This document shows positions 25,901 through 36,570 of a DNA stretch of 64,000 nucleotides, in pieces. The notes below the pieces were generated by a model. It saw only the letters and a list, made by a program, of their open reading frames with translations. It was not told the DNA's origin and did not search any database. The position numbers and the translations under genes are program-made. The DNA is taken from IMG/VR virus record IMGVR_UViG_3300035179_000003, positions 1 through 64,000 of that record; one strand, written 5' to 3'. Position 1 is the first letter of the stretch, and each line of letters starts with the position of its first letter. This DNA is from a virus.

Positions 25901-26233
25901 ACTACGATATTGTTTCGTCGTTAATTCAAAAGTATGGGGTGAATATTGTTCCCTAACCGCATCTGCAAAAAATGGAAATTGATTTGATAGCTCGGTAACG
26001 TCTTTGTATTCCTGATACATTATACTTTTATCACTAAAAAAAGAAACATAACAGGTATGTTTATTAATAAATGTATTATTGTTATGTTTGAATAAAAAAT
26101 CAGCTAACCATGAATATTTCTCAGAAGAAAATCCATATGATAACCCAGCAGCTATCGGCTTGCTTAGATTATTAAAATTACTGATAATCGAATGATAATA
26201 TGATGAACGTTTTGGATTTATAAGTTTTAACAC
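22997..26233 (-). CDS. Very large putative tail/fibre protein, 1078 aa
   Basis: No known domain is recognised. The sequence is rich in Tyr, Asn, Asp and Ile with few Ala, like other proteins of this fibre region, and shows no internal repeat by eye. It overlaps the downstream end of the beta-helix gene by 7 bp and is co-directional with it. A role in the tail tip, fibre or host attachment is inferred from size and place only. Confidence 0.55.
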   Translation of the reverse strand: MLKLINPKRSSYYHSIISNFNNLSKPIAAGLSYGFSSEKYSWLADFLFKHNNNTFINKHTCYVSFFSDKSIMYQEYKDVTELSNQFPFFADAVREQYSPHTFELTTKQYRSISQNYSEYDLIQFLDKSDLITESYEPGNDIDHVLTVNHWLGRLPVYKALGFKCNLDKASYVGYNKYIWGYEYIVSHTLSDDYFKINIPAFKNLFCGITGDNIRNYFFSYPNDIKMLIDYKIIIDKQEITQLKNFKYEYDEIVCGTNDYDPHNPFLTFINSSDWSNTYPFRHPPDDSSNIISFYPEIKDCGRVIPKKIYARAWSDILYDTIKLIRHPGIHLKEYDDQSRISFSICKYMIRDNENLYSIQTMDPDNLSNIMLEGIDIDTERNRRHSAIVMTQPYMMVKPLSDGQIIEFSFVNEDRKPIKFENAETFYENPTMFLEIKAPYSFIKELDSKLNEHEYNTDIIHTVTIRSPDTNLFIHGTGFYNNFSNILRRQDACLDDLIGGVVGTGVRKLFWITDLADTGLYTDNKMTVSGMGYGFDVLNNGSISEFIKLYCSNYHPESSYLPDDPNHIPIPNSVSRLLNYPNYNDVQEYELFRPMLKLPGINGYIKILQKNDSFKTIRAKDGNHLVVYNVEFPFCPGSVSERIIMDFTGGYKKTQIYCKQNYIKAGSHRLYEETVYDANNDRYIYYGDKSFTFGILNVIQSDYSEIEYDGFEYPAHLIYHERPYRFLSLIRPQQEEFEKFGTYIVEFDSKEYDIRLNFLIDNKVWKFGDKYSSYIDRENPSYITDIDLSTLFQEFNHKDFNGVPDKKKWLYSYFSGFAYMIDDNYKSDIVIETWKTNNWKSLNTISTDTEKIVDKIIHNNLFIVAGTITEEKVGEITSFVVANADFYNARFDIELSDDVINSLTNGVLTNNYSNTSYHIIYAETYDYLSQYSFIKLYVKKDKATLDNELFINDTIVIDLANTPTNTYISQLNIGEARYMISKNQNFEIFSSIKYNNNYIIKYLDIDDLEQHCLFRIRVVRKKEYPADGTTMQYVGKRTLDNWPNGNYPWLNDQAFLYNKNNIQEDIKKFGITYFKLVSK

Positions 26234-29200
26234 ATCATCACCGCGCTTCCGCCAAATTTAACATTATTAATGATATTACTTTTTCCTTTATCATAAGTAT
26301 TATTTATATAAATAATTAAAAGATTTTGGATGTCATCAAAATAAAATTCATATCTTCCGTCATTAAAGATCGAATTAAGCAATCCGCCGATATATTTATC
26401 CGTTTTAAATAATATAATCGATCGTGTTCCCGAATCAAAATAGGCGGTTACCTGATATATGATCTTATTTGGCTTATCAGATAAATAAGAATAATCTTTT
26501 CTGAATTCTTTTAATCTAATTACTACCTTCGATTCCCGACAAAATTCATATCTGTGTATTATTTCCAGATCCCTATAAACTTTTGTTCTGGTTTTAAAAT
26601 TTTGATCAAAGACAGAAAATTTATCCTGAAAAATAGTCTCTATGTCATCTGATTTTATAATCATGTTATTTACTAATAATTCATAGGGGCCGATATCGAC
26701 AATTCCTGATATATAAATCCTTGGATTACCGATAATATCAAATTGTTCAGTAACATATGAGTTATCGCCGGCATCATATATAGGAGACGATTTTTTACAT
26801 AGAAAAGACCGCTCCATAAGATAAAGAACATCAAACAATCTTTCTGTTAATGTAACATATTTAAATTCAGGATCGATGCTTTCAAGAGAATCAATTGCTG
26901 TTTGTACAAAAACAAATGGATAATCGCTAAAATTATAAGTCAAATTATTTTTAATAATATCATTATTATTAGGAGACGTCTGAAACTTTAACGTATCATT
27001 ATAATAAGATATTATTTTGGTATTAATACAGGTATTCGGGTCGTCTGATTTAAGAGATAACTGCATGGTATCTACATTTGAGGTATTCCGATATATTAAT
27101 AATGAATTAATCGTTTCTATTACGCCTTCTTCTATTATTGCATCATTATTTATCTGTACGATACAATTGACAAATCTGAGTTTATGAACATCATTAATAA
27201 GATAATCCTGCGAAACATCATAAGTACTGAAAATTTTTAAATTTTTAAATTCAACAATACTTTGATTTGAATCATTATCAATAAGAGGCCCTTGATACGC
27301 TAACGTACTTGGACCTCGTTTTATTTCCCGTGGAAATGTCGCAATAGTAACGGTTCTGGACTCTCTATCATAAAGTGTAAACGTTCCAGCAAAAGTCTCG
27401 CCGCCCTGGGCGTATATGATTAAATTATCGACTAATTTTAAATTACCATTTTGGGATTCATGTTTCAGGAATTCATTTAATGAATATCGCGGATTCCCAC
27501 TATAATATTCATTGGTATTAAATTGAACCAATGGATTAACGTCGGTTAAAAAATTAGCTTCCGGATTCCCATCATCTCCTATTTTTCTTAAATATAAAAT
27601 CATTGTTCCTGGAATTGTTCCGTTAAAAGCATTAACGTTAAAAAATATTTCTCCGACGTTTAAATCTCCGAAACCGGTAATATCAAGCGATTCAAAGGCT
27701 CCGATATCCCATTTAAGCAATTCCCTTAATGATCCGAAAATATCATCAACAAATAGGCGACTTATATCAGCCGCATTATCGACGGCATAAAAGTCTTCAT
27801 ATTCATCAAGATAATAATTCCCTTCCCATCTATTTAAAAATTTAATTTGTCGATCTTCTGATATAATATTGTTTCTAAAATAAAAATTTCCTTTTCTGTT
27901 TGAGTATTCGCATGCCACATTTCTTAATTCGGAATATTGGAATAAATTATTTCTAACATAGGCTGTTGTCGTATATTTATAATCGCTTTTATAAAAACGA
28001 AGGGCCTGTCTGCATCGTGAAATGGTATTATTTAAAATAAAAACACTCGACCAGTCCCTTTCATCATAAATATTATTAGAATAATCGTTCATGTTTCCTG
28101 TATTGATCCCGTATCCGGAACATTCATAAATTAAATTATTAATAATATAATTTTCTTTCGTGAAATCGATTCTTAATCCAATATTTTTAATAATATTATA
28201 CCAAACGCATACTCCTCCTGAATTAAGAATCGTAACGCCATTCATTATTTGCATTCCGGATATTTCCGAGCATTCACATCCGGTTAATATAATTGAATTT
28301 ATTGCAGCGCCAATGCCAAGCATACCATTATGTTTTTGTGATTTATTACATTCCGTTTGTTCATTTTTAGGAGCAAAAATTTGCACAAAATGATCGACGT
28401 CGGCATTTACGTTTGTTAATGAAAGATCGCTATTTAATATATTATCATCAAAATACACAATACCAAATCGTACTTTACCAACTATTAAATCTGAAAAGCG
28501 AAGAATAATATCGTTTGATAAAGAAATGTTTGGTATATAAATTTTACTAACCACTCCATGATTTCTATCGGTTAATGAATACCCATACATGTCGCATACG
28601 ATCCAATGTCGAAGAGATAGTTTTCGTGTAAGAATACAACTTAATGGAAATGGATTATTATTATCGACTACTTCGCATCCAACGGCAAGTTTATTATTTA
28701 CTTGATCTTCTGAAAAAATAATTAAGCTATAATGCTCAAATGTTTTAACTTGGTAGGTTACTATACTACTTGATTTTTTTGTTTTAAGATCGGTATTATA
28801 CGAGCTTATTCCTATATTTACAAGACATGGAATATATTCTAATGCGCCAATATCCCAAACACGATCTCGTATCCAGTTCGTCGCATCAATTGAAAATTTT
28901 TCAATTAATGAAAATCCCGTTCCACGCATTGATATACTATCATTTTTCGGACGATAATTACGAAGAGGGTATTCTGATTGATAATCAACATATTCAAATG
29001 GAACAAAACTCATGCATTTATTTCTATAACCAGCTGATGAATCACTGGAAAGGCAATATTGAATATTTTCATTATTAAAAAATGAACATCGGGTCGAAAT
29101 GTTATTAATTAGATCATCAGTTGGTTTATTATAAAAACCAATAACATCACATTCATCAACAGTATTATTATAAACATAATCTTTTCCGGAACAGATTATT

Positions 29201-31026
29201 CCATATTGCCCCATTCCATATATGACATTATTAATAAAAGAATTGTTTTCATTGGATCCGACATTAAGATATGTATTGGTATCTGCAATGCCCCATATTT
29301 TAATGTATCCTATTCCATGCATCGCGGATGATTTGATTTTAAAATTACAATCCGCAGATATATTAATATAATCATCATTGACATAATTCCATTTATTATT
29401 ATAAAAATAATATAATGAAATTCTTTTTTCATAATATGATGATTTTAGAAAAATACCATCTGGATATAACAAACCACCTCTTATAATTCTAAATTTATAT
29501 TCTTGGCCGTATTTATGATTTCTTAAAACTGTTTTAGTATTAAAAATAAGTGAAGTCAAGTTAAAAGTCATTTCAGCAACAATATTGGCGTCGTCACAGA
29601 TTGTCATTTTTACATATCCGCTTGATTGAGAAATTACTGAAAATTCAAAATCAAAATCACCCGAATATTCAACAGCAGCTGGCAATATAGATTCATAAGC
29701 TGCGCTAATATTACTTTTTCTATAAATGATATCATTGTCGCCATATTTTTTAATTAACCAATTATTAACTATGTCCGGTCCCCATATCACAGGATCGATA
29801 CCATCTGAGAAATCACTTTTTATAGCCGAATCAATATGGCCGTCATTTTTTGATACAATGCCATTTCCAGCATCAAATATAATATTATTTTGAATTTTAA
29901 CATTATGACAATTATTAAGAGTTGCACAACTCGAATTATCATCGACAGTCATTATTATGCCATCAATTACGGTATTATCAACAAAAATATTTATACTACC
30001 TTCATTGATAAAATTTGCATTTTCCGGATCAGCACAATGAATTTGTGGTATATTACATTCGTCGGTAAGATTTCTTGGAGTAAAAATTTTTATATAACAA
30101 TCAATATCAGTATCAAAATTTCTAATAAAGAAACCAAGTTGACTGCGCACCTCACCTTTATAAACAGTAACATTAAGGCGATATCTAACCGTTCGAAGAT
30201 TAAATCCAGTAATATCATTAATCGGACTTATGCCATTAAATAAATTATAAAGTGAATTATACGCATATTTAATACTAATAACATCAGTTGTCCCAAGATC
30301 GGAAACTGATTCTCCGAGATTTGTTTTGACAAGCCACTTTGAATCATTGATTTTTTTATAAATATAACACGCGCTACCTCTATAATATATTACACAACCA
30401 ATTCCAATAAAATCATTAGTTTGTGGAGCTGAAAAGGTAGCAATATCATTATTAATTCTTATTGTTACGTTTGATCCGGTTAATAAATTGCTCTCATCTG
30501 TTCCGACTGAAAAATATAAATCTTTAATTTGTACATCAGGTATTGAATCGGCGCCAACACTTAAAGCATCTATTTTTTCAGAATCTATATCGATATCGAC
30601 GTCAACCAGATCAAATCCACGATTAAGAGTATTATAATAATCTCTTTTAATGTGATAATCAAAAACATTTGATGTTGTATCGCTGGCATAAGTAAAATCT
30701 TCAAAGTTCAAGCTATCAATACATCCGGTAGGAACAACAAAGGTTCCTATTCGAAAATAAAAATCCTCTCCAGGAACCGAGTCCGGCGGAATTAAAATAT
30801 CACTAGGCTCCCCAGCGACATATACAACCTTGGTTGGCGTAATAAAAATGGCGTCGGCGCGATCATATGTTTCATCCGCTGCATCAACAGCCATTATCGA
30901 TTCACCATAATTAATCTCAATATTATTAAGACGCCCAATGCCAACTGATGAATTAATATTCATATAACCAGGCACGGGGCTTATTAATAAACCGGAAATT
31001 ATTCCATCTTGAATATATTCGCTCAA
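26227..31026 (-). CDS. Giant beta-helix tail-spike-like protein, 1599 aa
   Basis: Several stretches show the short-turn Asn-ladder pattern of right-handed parallel beta-helices (pectate-lyase-like). Examples are HNVKIQNNIIFDAGNGIV, NNSFINNVIYGMGQYGIIC and ENYIINNLIYECSGYGI. Two copies of an accessory domain of about 70 residues (FIGIGCVIYYRG..., LAVGCEVVDNN...) precede helix sections; related copies occur in the next gene. Residues 1-150 look like a particle-binding N-terminus. Such proteins act as tail spikes or depolymerases. No catalytic residues can be assigned. Confidence 0.65.
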   Translation of the reverse strand: MSEYIQDGIISGLLISPVPGYMNINSSVGIGRLNNIEINYGESIMAVDAADETYDRADAIFITPTKVVYVAGEPSDILIPPDSVPGEDFYFRIGTFVVPTGCIDSLNFEDFTYASDTTSNVFDYHIKRDYYNTLNRGFDLVDVDIDIDSEKIDALSVGADSIPDVQIKDLYFSVGTDESNLLTGSNVTIRINNDIATFSAPQTNDFIGIGCVIYYRGSACYIYKKINDSKWLVKTNLGESVSDLGTTDVISIKYAYNSLYNLFNGISPINDITGFNLRTVRYRLNVTVYKGEVRSQLGFFIRNFDTDIDCYIKIFTPRNLTDECNIPQIHCADPENANFINEGSINIFVDNTVIDGIIMTVDDNSSCATLNNCHNVKIQNNIIFDAGNGIVSKNDGHIDSAIKSDFSDGIDPVIWGPDIVNNWLIKKYGDNDIIYRKSNISAAYESILPAAVEYSGDFDFEFSVISQSSGYVKMTICDDANIVAEMTFNLTSLIFNTKTVLRNHKYGQEYKFRIIRGGLLYPDGIFLKSSYYEKRISLYYFYNNKWNYVNDDYINISADCNFKIKSSAMHGIGYIKIWGIADTNTYLNVGSNENNSFINNVIYGMGQYGIICSGKDYVYNNTVDECDVIGFYNKPTDDLINNISTRCSFFNNENIQYCLSSDSSAGYRNKCMSFVPFEYVDYQSEYPLRNYRPKNDSISMRGTGFSLIEKFSIDATNWIRDRVWDIGALEYIPCLVNIGISSYNTDLKTKKSSSIVTYQVKTFEHYSLIIFSEDQVNNKLAVGCEVVDNNNPFPLSCILTRKLSLRHWIVCDMYGYSLTDRNHGVVSKIYIPNISLSNDIILRFSDLIVGKVRFGIVYFDDNILNSDLSLTNVNADVDHFVQIFAPKNEQTECNKSQKHNGMLGIGAAINSIILTGCECSEISGMQIMNGVTILNSGGVCVWYNIIKNIGLRIDFTKENYIINNLIYECSGYGINTGNMNDYSNNIYDERDWSSVFILNNTISRCRQALRFYKSDYKYTTTAYVRNNLFQYSELRNVACEYSNRKGNFYFRNNIISEDRQIKFLNRWEGNYYLDEYEDFYAVDNAADISRLFVDDIFGSLRELLKWDIGAFESLDITGFGDLNVGEIFFNVNAFNGTIPGTMILYLRKIGDDGNPEANFLTDVNPLVQFNTNEYYSGNPRYSLNEFLKHESQNGNLKLVDNLIIYAQGGETFAGTFTLYDRESRTVTIATFPREIKRGPSTLAYQGPLIDNDSNQSIVEFKNLKIFSTYDVSQDYLINDVHKLRFVNCIVQINNDAIIEEGVIETINSLLIYRNTSNVDTMQLSLKSDDPNTCINTKIISYYNDTLKFQTSPNNNDIIKNNLTYNFSDYPFVFVQTAIDSLESIDPEFKYVTLTERLFDVLYLMERSFLCKKSSPIYDAGDNSYVTEQFDIIGNPRIYISGIVDIGPYELLVNNMIIKSDDIETIFQDKFSVFDQNFKTRTKVYRDLEIIHRYEFCRESKVVIRLKEFRKDYSYLSDKPNKIIYQVTAYFDSGTRSIILFKTDKYIGGLLNSIFNDGRYEFYFDDIQNLLIIYINNTYDKGKSNIINNVKFGGSAVMMC

Positions 31027-31038
31027 AATTAAGCCATT

Positions 31039-34000
31039 CTATAAAAATTGTTCAACAACACAATTAATAAATTGACCAACACCATGAAAATTCTCAATAG
31101 AAGCCAATGATCCAATACAATTAATAATTTCATCATTAACATCATGGGAATTATAACTATAATTACCCGTATCCACACAGGTGTTATTATATGATTCACT
31201 TTCATCCAAATCAATTCCGGAAATGGTCTGGTGATATACTATATTACTGATTGCCGTATTTCCGGATTTTAAATCAATTCCAATATTTCCTCCAGCGATA
31301 ATATTACATTTAATCAAACAATTATCATATGTATTTCCAATAGATATAGCCGGAGACGTATTTGTAATTTTATTTAAAACAAATCCTTCAAGAATAATAT
31401 ACGAATTATCCAACTGAATCGTATCCTTATAATTAAAAACAACGCCACCATAATATCCATGATGGCGTTGTCTAACCATACATTCGGTAAAAACATTATA
31501 AGGAGTTGCTAATTTTAATTTATAAACACTATTAGTAATCCAATTAATTATATAAATAGAATCTTCAAATTCCGAATCATCTTTATAAAACCAAATTATG
31601 ACATTGGTCTCGTTTAATGCAAGATTTCTAAAACCAAGAAGCGTTTCAAGATCATTAACTCCGCTACCATTAATACTTGACGTTGAATTAAATACTCTTT
31701 TAATTTCAGTAATATCTTGTGGTGTTGTAACATCAGCAGGTAATTCACCCTCAGCCGTGAGAACAAGCCATATAAAATCAGTTCCCTTTTCGGACAGATA
31801 AACCGTAGTAGCATTAAATGTGACCTTATCACCAATTCCTATTTTTGAACTCATTGAGGATCCAATAAATGTCGCAATACCATTTTTAATAATAATTTGA
31901 AGAGAAGTATTATTTAGATTTGAATCATCATTACCTAATGAAAAATTTGCCATTTTACCATTTCTTAAAGGATTATAATTAAGAAAACCATTATTCCACC
32001 TGTCCAATCTGTCATAACCGGTTGCGTCATAATTAAAAGAAAAATTTGGATCGGCTTCAAGATTTATTGAATTTGTTTTTAACGATTCATAAAGAGTAAT
32101 ATCTATATCGATTTCGTAAGGAAAATAATTACTATATCCAATAAATTTATTTAATGTATCATCGTTTCCAATACAGCAATCGGCTGTTATATGCGGGGAC
32201 TTGGGACTTCTATTAATATATGCATCAGATATGCATTTATTAACTATATTGTTCTTTAAAGAACAGCGATTATAAAACCTATTAATCGGATGGGAATCAA
32301 TTACAATTCCTTGGTAACAATTAAAAATAGTATTATTATATATGTTCAAATAATTGTTTTTATTTCCGGAATTGCCTATAAGAAAATTGTCCGCTTCTGA
32401 TATTTTTTTATCAAAACCAGTTGGTTTGACGTCGCTTAAATATGACAATACGCCCCATGGCTCGCCATAAACTTTAGCAGTATCGATAAGTTGACTTAAT
32501 GTAATTGGATCCCCCTCATTACATATTATTTCAACCCTTTCCGGCAACCATCTGATTTCCGGATATAAAAGACCGCCAAAATAAGGCCAAAAACATACTT
32601 CATAATCTGAATTCTTATCAGTATGGTCAATAGTTTCTATAATTAAATCTTCGAATCGCGCGGTTGTCGATCTGCCGATGTTTTCTTTAAATTCAATCCC
32701 AATTCCATTACAATCATAAACAAAATTATTAATAACAGAATTACTGTCTTCTCCATTATTAGAATCAAACGTAATGCCATTCTTTTTGCAATCACGGATA
32801 ATATTATTTTTTATCAAAAACCCGACCTCTTCTCCATAAATACCGTATTGCCCCCCTCTTATCTGCAGACCATCTATTATAGTGTATGGACACATTATTC
32901 GAATTGATTTTTCACCGCCGTCTTCACCATAATGAATAAATAAATTTTCATCCCATTTTCCATTATGCCTTCTATTAGCAGGGGTTTGAATTGTTACAAA
33001 TCTTGTTATATCGGTATCAAAATCAATATCTATACATTTTGTGGATTTGCCCTCGGAACAGTTGATGATAATTTTGACGTCATCTGCTATCGGATTAATA
33101 ACAGAAAGATCATCTATAGCTGAAAATAAATCAGAATGAGAAAAATAAATATGATCTATCGTATACTCGGTAACCCCGTCTCCACTAATAGGATCACCTT
33201 CTGAATTAATTGCTTCCCAAATATCATTATCTATTTTTCTTTTTAAATAATATCTGTTTATTCCGATATAAACAACACAACCCGGACACAGGTATTCGCT
33301 CAATTGATCTTCTGAAAACGTTATTATACCTATTGAGGATATCGTACACGTTGCAGGGCCTTCTAATAAGTCAATGTCTAAAGAACCGATTGAATATATA
33401 ACTTCTTGTACTTCATGATATGCGCCAATACAATAAGTATTATCAAATAAATTACCGAAAATATCAATATTATTATATAATGAAACGGCAATTCCGGTTT
33501 TAACATAATCGAAAAATCCAAATAAAACCCGAAGATTATCAGTAGCCGTATTTAAAAATTCAACAACTACTTCAGATAAATTCCCTTGATCGCTTCCTGC
33601 CGTGCCATCACTTGTAATGCAATTAAAAACAGGAGAGAGCCCGATTGCATTATCGTTTAAACACGTTGAACCGCCCTTCATCAAATTATTTTTAATTTCA
33701 AGTTGTAAGGATTTATATTCGATAGACGTATCACAATTATTAAAAGTATTATTATATAAATGACATTGAATGGAAGTGGTTATCATACAATTGATACCAA
33801 TAGTATTTCCATTGAAATAATTATTGGATATATAAGCCTTTTCAATTGTTTCAATTGAAAATAATACCCCGTTATCCCATGCCCCTGTTATTATATTACA
33901 TGTCGCCGATCCTCCAAGCGCAACGTTGATTGCCGACCCGCCCGATCCTGTTTTTTTAAATATTAATCCCTGTATATGAACATTGGAAGTAATAAAAATC

Positions 34001-34767
34001 GTTCCTCCCATAATATAACCGGACGTCGAATCTCCTTGATGCCTTTGAACTTTATTACAATCGGTTTTTATATTTATTGGAGTATAAATAGTTATCGTAT
34101 TGTCTTTAGAAAGCGTCCAATCTGTAGATATTGCTATACTACCTGAATTATCATCCATTTCATAACAACATATTCTCAACGAACTGGATATTGAAATTAA
34201 ATTTTTAGTACCCAGCTTATTACCAACTCCGGAAAGCGCACTTACAATAGAATGAAAACTTTTATCAATTTTTACTACAGTTAAATTAACGCTATAACTA
34301 TCGGGAATACATCCACTGCCATCATGAACTAACCAAATAGAGCAAGTCAATTTATTATTAATAACGACGTCAAAATTTGAATTTCCATCATTTAAAGTAA
34401 CAACATCGCCAATCCCAAAATAGGGATGTGTCTGTGGTATATCGAATTTTAAAATACCATTTTTAATCATTGCCTTTGGCATTGTATTATTAATATCTTT
34501 TGTAATATACGAATCATCCGATTCCGCGGCAACGCCAATTGAAAATGTAATGATGTCATAAACCGGTTTGATTCCATGTGATGATAACCCCGAGCGGCCG
34601 GCTATATTTGAATATGAATGAGTAAATCCGGCGGCTACGTCTTCTATCGTAAACGGACCATACGTATACCACCATCCGTCGGTCATCGCCTCAAGATAAC
34701 CGCTGACGTTACCGTCGGTAAACCAACCCCCGGTCTGAGTTGTTAAATAATTTCCTGGAAGGATCAT
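31039..34767 (-). CDS. Giant beta-helix tail-spike-like protein, paralogue, 1242 aa
   Basis: This is similar in plan to the 1599-residue protein next to it. Beta-helix turns include ISNNYFNGNTIGINCMI, LYNNTFNNCDTSIEY and LIKCNIIAGGNIGIDL. At least three copies of the shared accessory domain are seen (FGIGDVVTLND..., LCPGCVVYIG..., IGIGDKVTFNA...), each with a later conserved Trp. The start overlaps the stop of the next upstream gene (ATGA at 34764-34767). The pair probably arose by duplication and could give two receptor or glycan specificities. Confidence 0.65.
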   Translation of the reverse strand: MILPGNYLTTQTGGWFTDGNVSGYLEAMTDGWWYTYGPFTIEDVAAGFTHSYSNIAGRSGLSSHGIKPVYDIITFSIGVAAESDDSYITKDINNTMPKAMIKNGILKFDIPQTHPYFGIGDVVTLNDGNSNFDVVINNKLTCSIWLVHDGSGCIPDSYSVNLTVVKIDKSFHSIVSALSGVGNKLGTKNLISISSSLRICCYEMDDNSGSIAISTDWTLSKDNTITIYTPINIKTDCNKVQRHQGDSTSGYIMGGTIFITSNVHIQGLIFKKTGSGGSAINVALGGSATCNIITGAWDNGVLFSIETIEKAYISNNYFNGNTIGINCMITTSIQCHLYNNTFNNCDTSIEYKSLQLEIKNNLMKGGSTCLNDNAIGLSPVFNCITSDGTAGSDQGNLSEVVVEFLNTATDNLRVLFGFFDYVKTGIAVSLYNNIDIFGNLFDNTYCIGAYHEVQEVIYSIGSLDIDLLEGPATCTISSIGIITFSEDQLSEYLCPGCVVYIGINRYYLKRKIDNDIWEAINSEGDPISGDGVTEYTIDHIYFSHSDLFSAIDDLSVINPIADDVKIIINCSEGKSTKCIDIDFDTDITRFVTIQTPANRRHNGKWDENLFIHYGEDGGEKSIRIMCPYTIIDGLQIRGGQYGIYGEEVGFLIKNNIIRDCKKNGITFDSNNGEDSNSVINNFVYDCNGIGIEFKENIGRSTTARFEDLIIETIDHTDKNSDYEVCFWPYFGGLLYPEIRWLPERVEIICNEGDPITLSQLIDTAKVYGEPWGVLSYLSDVKPTGFDKKISEADNFLIGNSGNKNNYLNIYNNTIFNCYQGIVIDSHPINRFYNRCSLKNNIVNKCISDAYINRSPKSPHITADCCIGNDDTLNKFIGYSNYFPYEIDIDITLYESLKTNSINLEADPNFSFNYDATGYDRLDRWNNGFLNYNPLRNGKMANFSLGNDDSNLNNTSLQIIIKNGIATFIGSSMSSKIGIGDKVTFNATTVYLSEKGTDFIWLVLTAEGELPADVTTPQDITEIKRVFNSTSSINGSGVNDLETLLGFRNLALNETNVIIWFYKDDSEFEDSIYIINWITNSVYKLKLATPYNVFTECMVRQRHHGYYGGVVFNYKDTIQLDNSYIILEGFVLNKITNTSPAISIGNTYDNCLIKCNIIAGGNIGIDLKSGNTAISNIVYHQTISGIDLDESESYNNTCVDTGNYSYNSHDVNDEIINCIGSLASIENFHGVGQFINCVVEQFL

Positions 34768-35327
34768 GACTCTTCAACTACCATGTATCTGTGAACGGCG
34801 CCCCTATGGGTTACCCTGCTCGGATGGGTGGCATATACTTCCCCAACGCCGCCCTCAAAAGCCGAAGCAATATATAATGCATGATTAATATCGCCAATAT
34901 AACCGTCTTCATACCATATAAATGAAGCGGTTCCGTCTGATATTACAATTTCATATGGCAATGAAAATAACGTATTTTCAAGATCGTCATGGTAAACGGT
35001 AAATTCAAGAATTTTAAAATCACGCATACCAGCCGATGCAGGAATATATTCCGATACTTTACCAACAAATTTATGTTTATCAATTAAAATTCCAACATCG
35101 GTTAAGTCTACCGTCCAATGATCCACTTCGGAATGATACGTCATCACAATATTTGAAACGGAAGAATTCGAATTGGTCATTAAATCCCAGAGATTGATAT
35201 CAATCTGAACGGTTTCAATAGACAATTCCCTTCCAATCTCTTTTTGATCGGAATCCCTTATAACATTATATCCATCAAAGATCATGACCGTATCGTTGAA
35301 TGGGTTTATGATTTGAGCGTTTACCAT
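34764..35327 (-). CDS. Hypothetical virion protein, 187 aa
   Basis: This beta-rich protein begins MVNAQIINPFNDTVMIFDG. The C-terminal block (AFEGGVGEVYATHPSRV) looks like a folded tip. No family is recognised. It overlaps the beta-helix gene by 4 bp, so it may be an adaptor joining spike proteins to the baseplate. The start ATG follows the upstream stop by 14 bp. Confidence 0.5.
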   Translation of the reverse strand: MVNAQIINPFNDTVMIFDGYNVIRDSDQKEIGRELSIETVQIDINLWDLMTNSNSSVSNIVMTYHSEVDHWTVDLTDVGILIDKHKFVGKVSEYIPASAGMRDFKILEFTVYHDDLENTLFSLPYEIVISDGTASFIWYEDGYIGDINHALYIASAFEGGVGEVYATHPSRVTHRGAVHRYMVVEES

Positions 35328-35341
35328 ATTAAAATTCCTTA

Positions 35342-36562
35342 TTATTTTATAATATAAGATATAGAAAACGATGGTAATATTAATAATTTAGTAGATGCCA
35401 ATATTATATTACTTAAATTAACCAACCAAATACCCACACCTTCACCATTTGCATATGGCGGAGATATAAGGCATGGTGTTATATTATTATCATTAATAAA
35501 ATTAAAACTTTTAAAAATTCCCGGCCATGTTACAATATTATTATCTATCAATATTTCTTCAATATCAATTGGTATCCAAATATTTAATGCAGTAATTGAA
35601 AAACCAGTTGAATTTGTAAATGATATATTATTGGACGCACCAGAACGATAGACATCTAAAGTTACCATTTTTCCACATTTAATAATATCTACTTTAATAT
35701 TAACATCTAAAGTATCAAGACTAGCTACGGCGTCTTTTCCAATCCATTCTTTATAATCTTCAAGAAAATTCTCAAATAAATCACCCGGGCCCTGTGCTCC
35801 AATATGTATTCCTTCAAATAATGGAGCGTCACCTGTTCCGATATTTTGATCCAAAGATTGTAAATAAGTCCAGTTATCCACCGTAATTTCAGAAGTGTCA
35901 ATATGCGTTAATTGTCCAGCCTCATTGGTCGTTAGGGTGCCGAGGGTTATCCATGGTTCTTTAATCATTTCATATTCCGTGAAATGATCAAGAAGAACAT
36001 ATACCCATGTAAATAAATCCCTTAAAGATTGGGATGCATCATTATCATCATTAGCAAACGCATCTCCAAGATAAGACGTTGTCCCATAAGCCGTATTCCA
36101 TTTTGTAATACCTAATAAGGCTGATGGTGATTCTAATTTAACGGTAGGATCAAGTTCCGATGATCCGCCAACAATAAACTTATCAAGCATGTAATTCTTT
36201 TTTGTATTAGTATTAAGTTCAACCCTTACCGCACCAGCCTTATCTTTAATTTTAAATTCAACGCCAACGCCCGCCCGCTGAGCAAATAGTGAAAAATCAG
36301 TACCAGGACCACCGCCGGATGCTTCATTGCGTAATCCCAGCCAATAAGCGGCATGGACATTATTTGCCTGGACGGATGCAATTCTATGATTCGATCCAAT
36401 GACAAAGTTTTCACCATCGATGCTTCCCGTTCCGGTAGACCCTGAATGGGGAACCCTTAAATAATCCGTATATAAACCGTCTATCCAGTTTATAGTTCCG
36501 CCAAAAATTTTATCACCGGATATTGACTTATCAAGCATATCTCTTCTAACTGTAGTAAGCAT
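35342..36562 (-). CDS. Putative baseplate or fibre protein, 406 aa
   Basis: The N-terminus has MLDKSISGDKIFGGTINW, a motif seen at the start of many phage baseplate-attached proteins. In the middle, WTYLQSLDQNIGTGDAPLF is a fibre-shaft-type block. The C-terminal third is a beta-rich domain. It lies between the baseplate proteins on the right and the spike genes on the left, where an attachment protein is expected. The exact family is not established. Confidence 0.55.
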   Translation of the reverse strand: MLTTVRRDMLDKSISGDKIFGGTINWIDGLYTDYLRVPHSGSTGTGSIDGENFVIGSNHRIASVQANNVHAAYWLGLRNEASGGGPGTDFSLFAQRAGVGVEFKIKDKAGAVRVELNTNTKKNYMLDKFIVGGSSELDPTVKLESPSALLGITKWNTAYGTTSYLGDAFANDDNDASQSLRDLFTWVYVLLDHFTEYEMIKEPWITLGTLTTNEAGQLTHIDTSEITVDNWTYLQSLDQNIGTGDAPLFEGIHIGAQGPGDLFENFLEDYKEWIGKDAVASLDTLDVNIKVDIIKCGKMVTLDVYRSGASNNISFTNSTGFSITALNIWIPIDIEEILIDNNIVTWPGIFKSFNFINDNNITPCLISPPYANGEGVGIWLVNLSNIILASTKLLILPSFSISYIIK

Positions 36563-36570
36563 AGGGCCTC

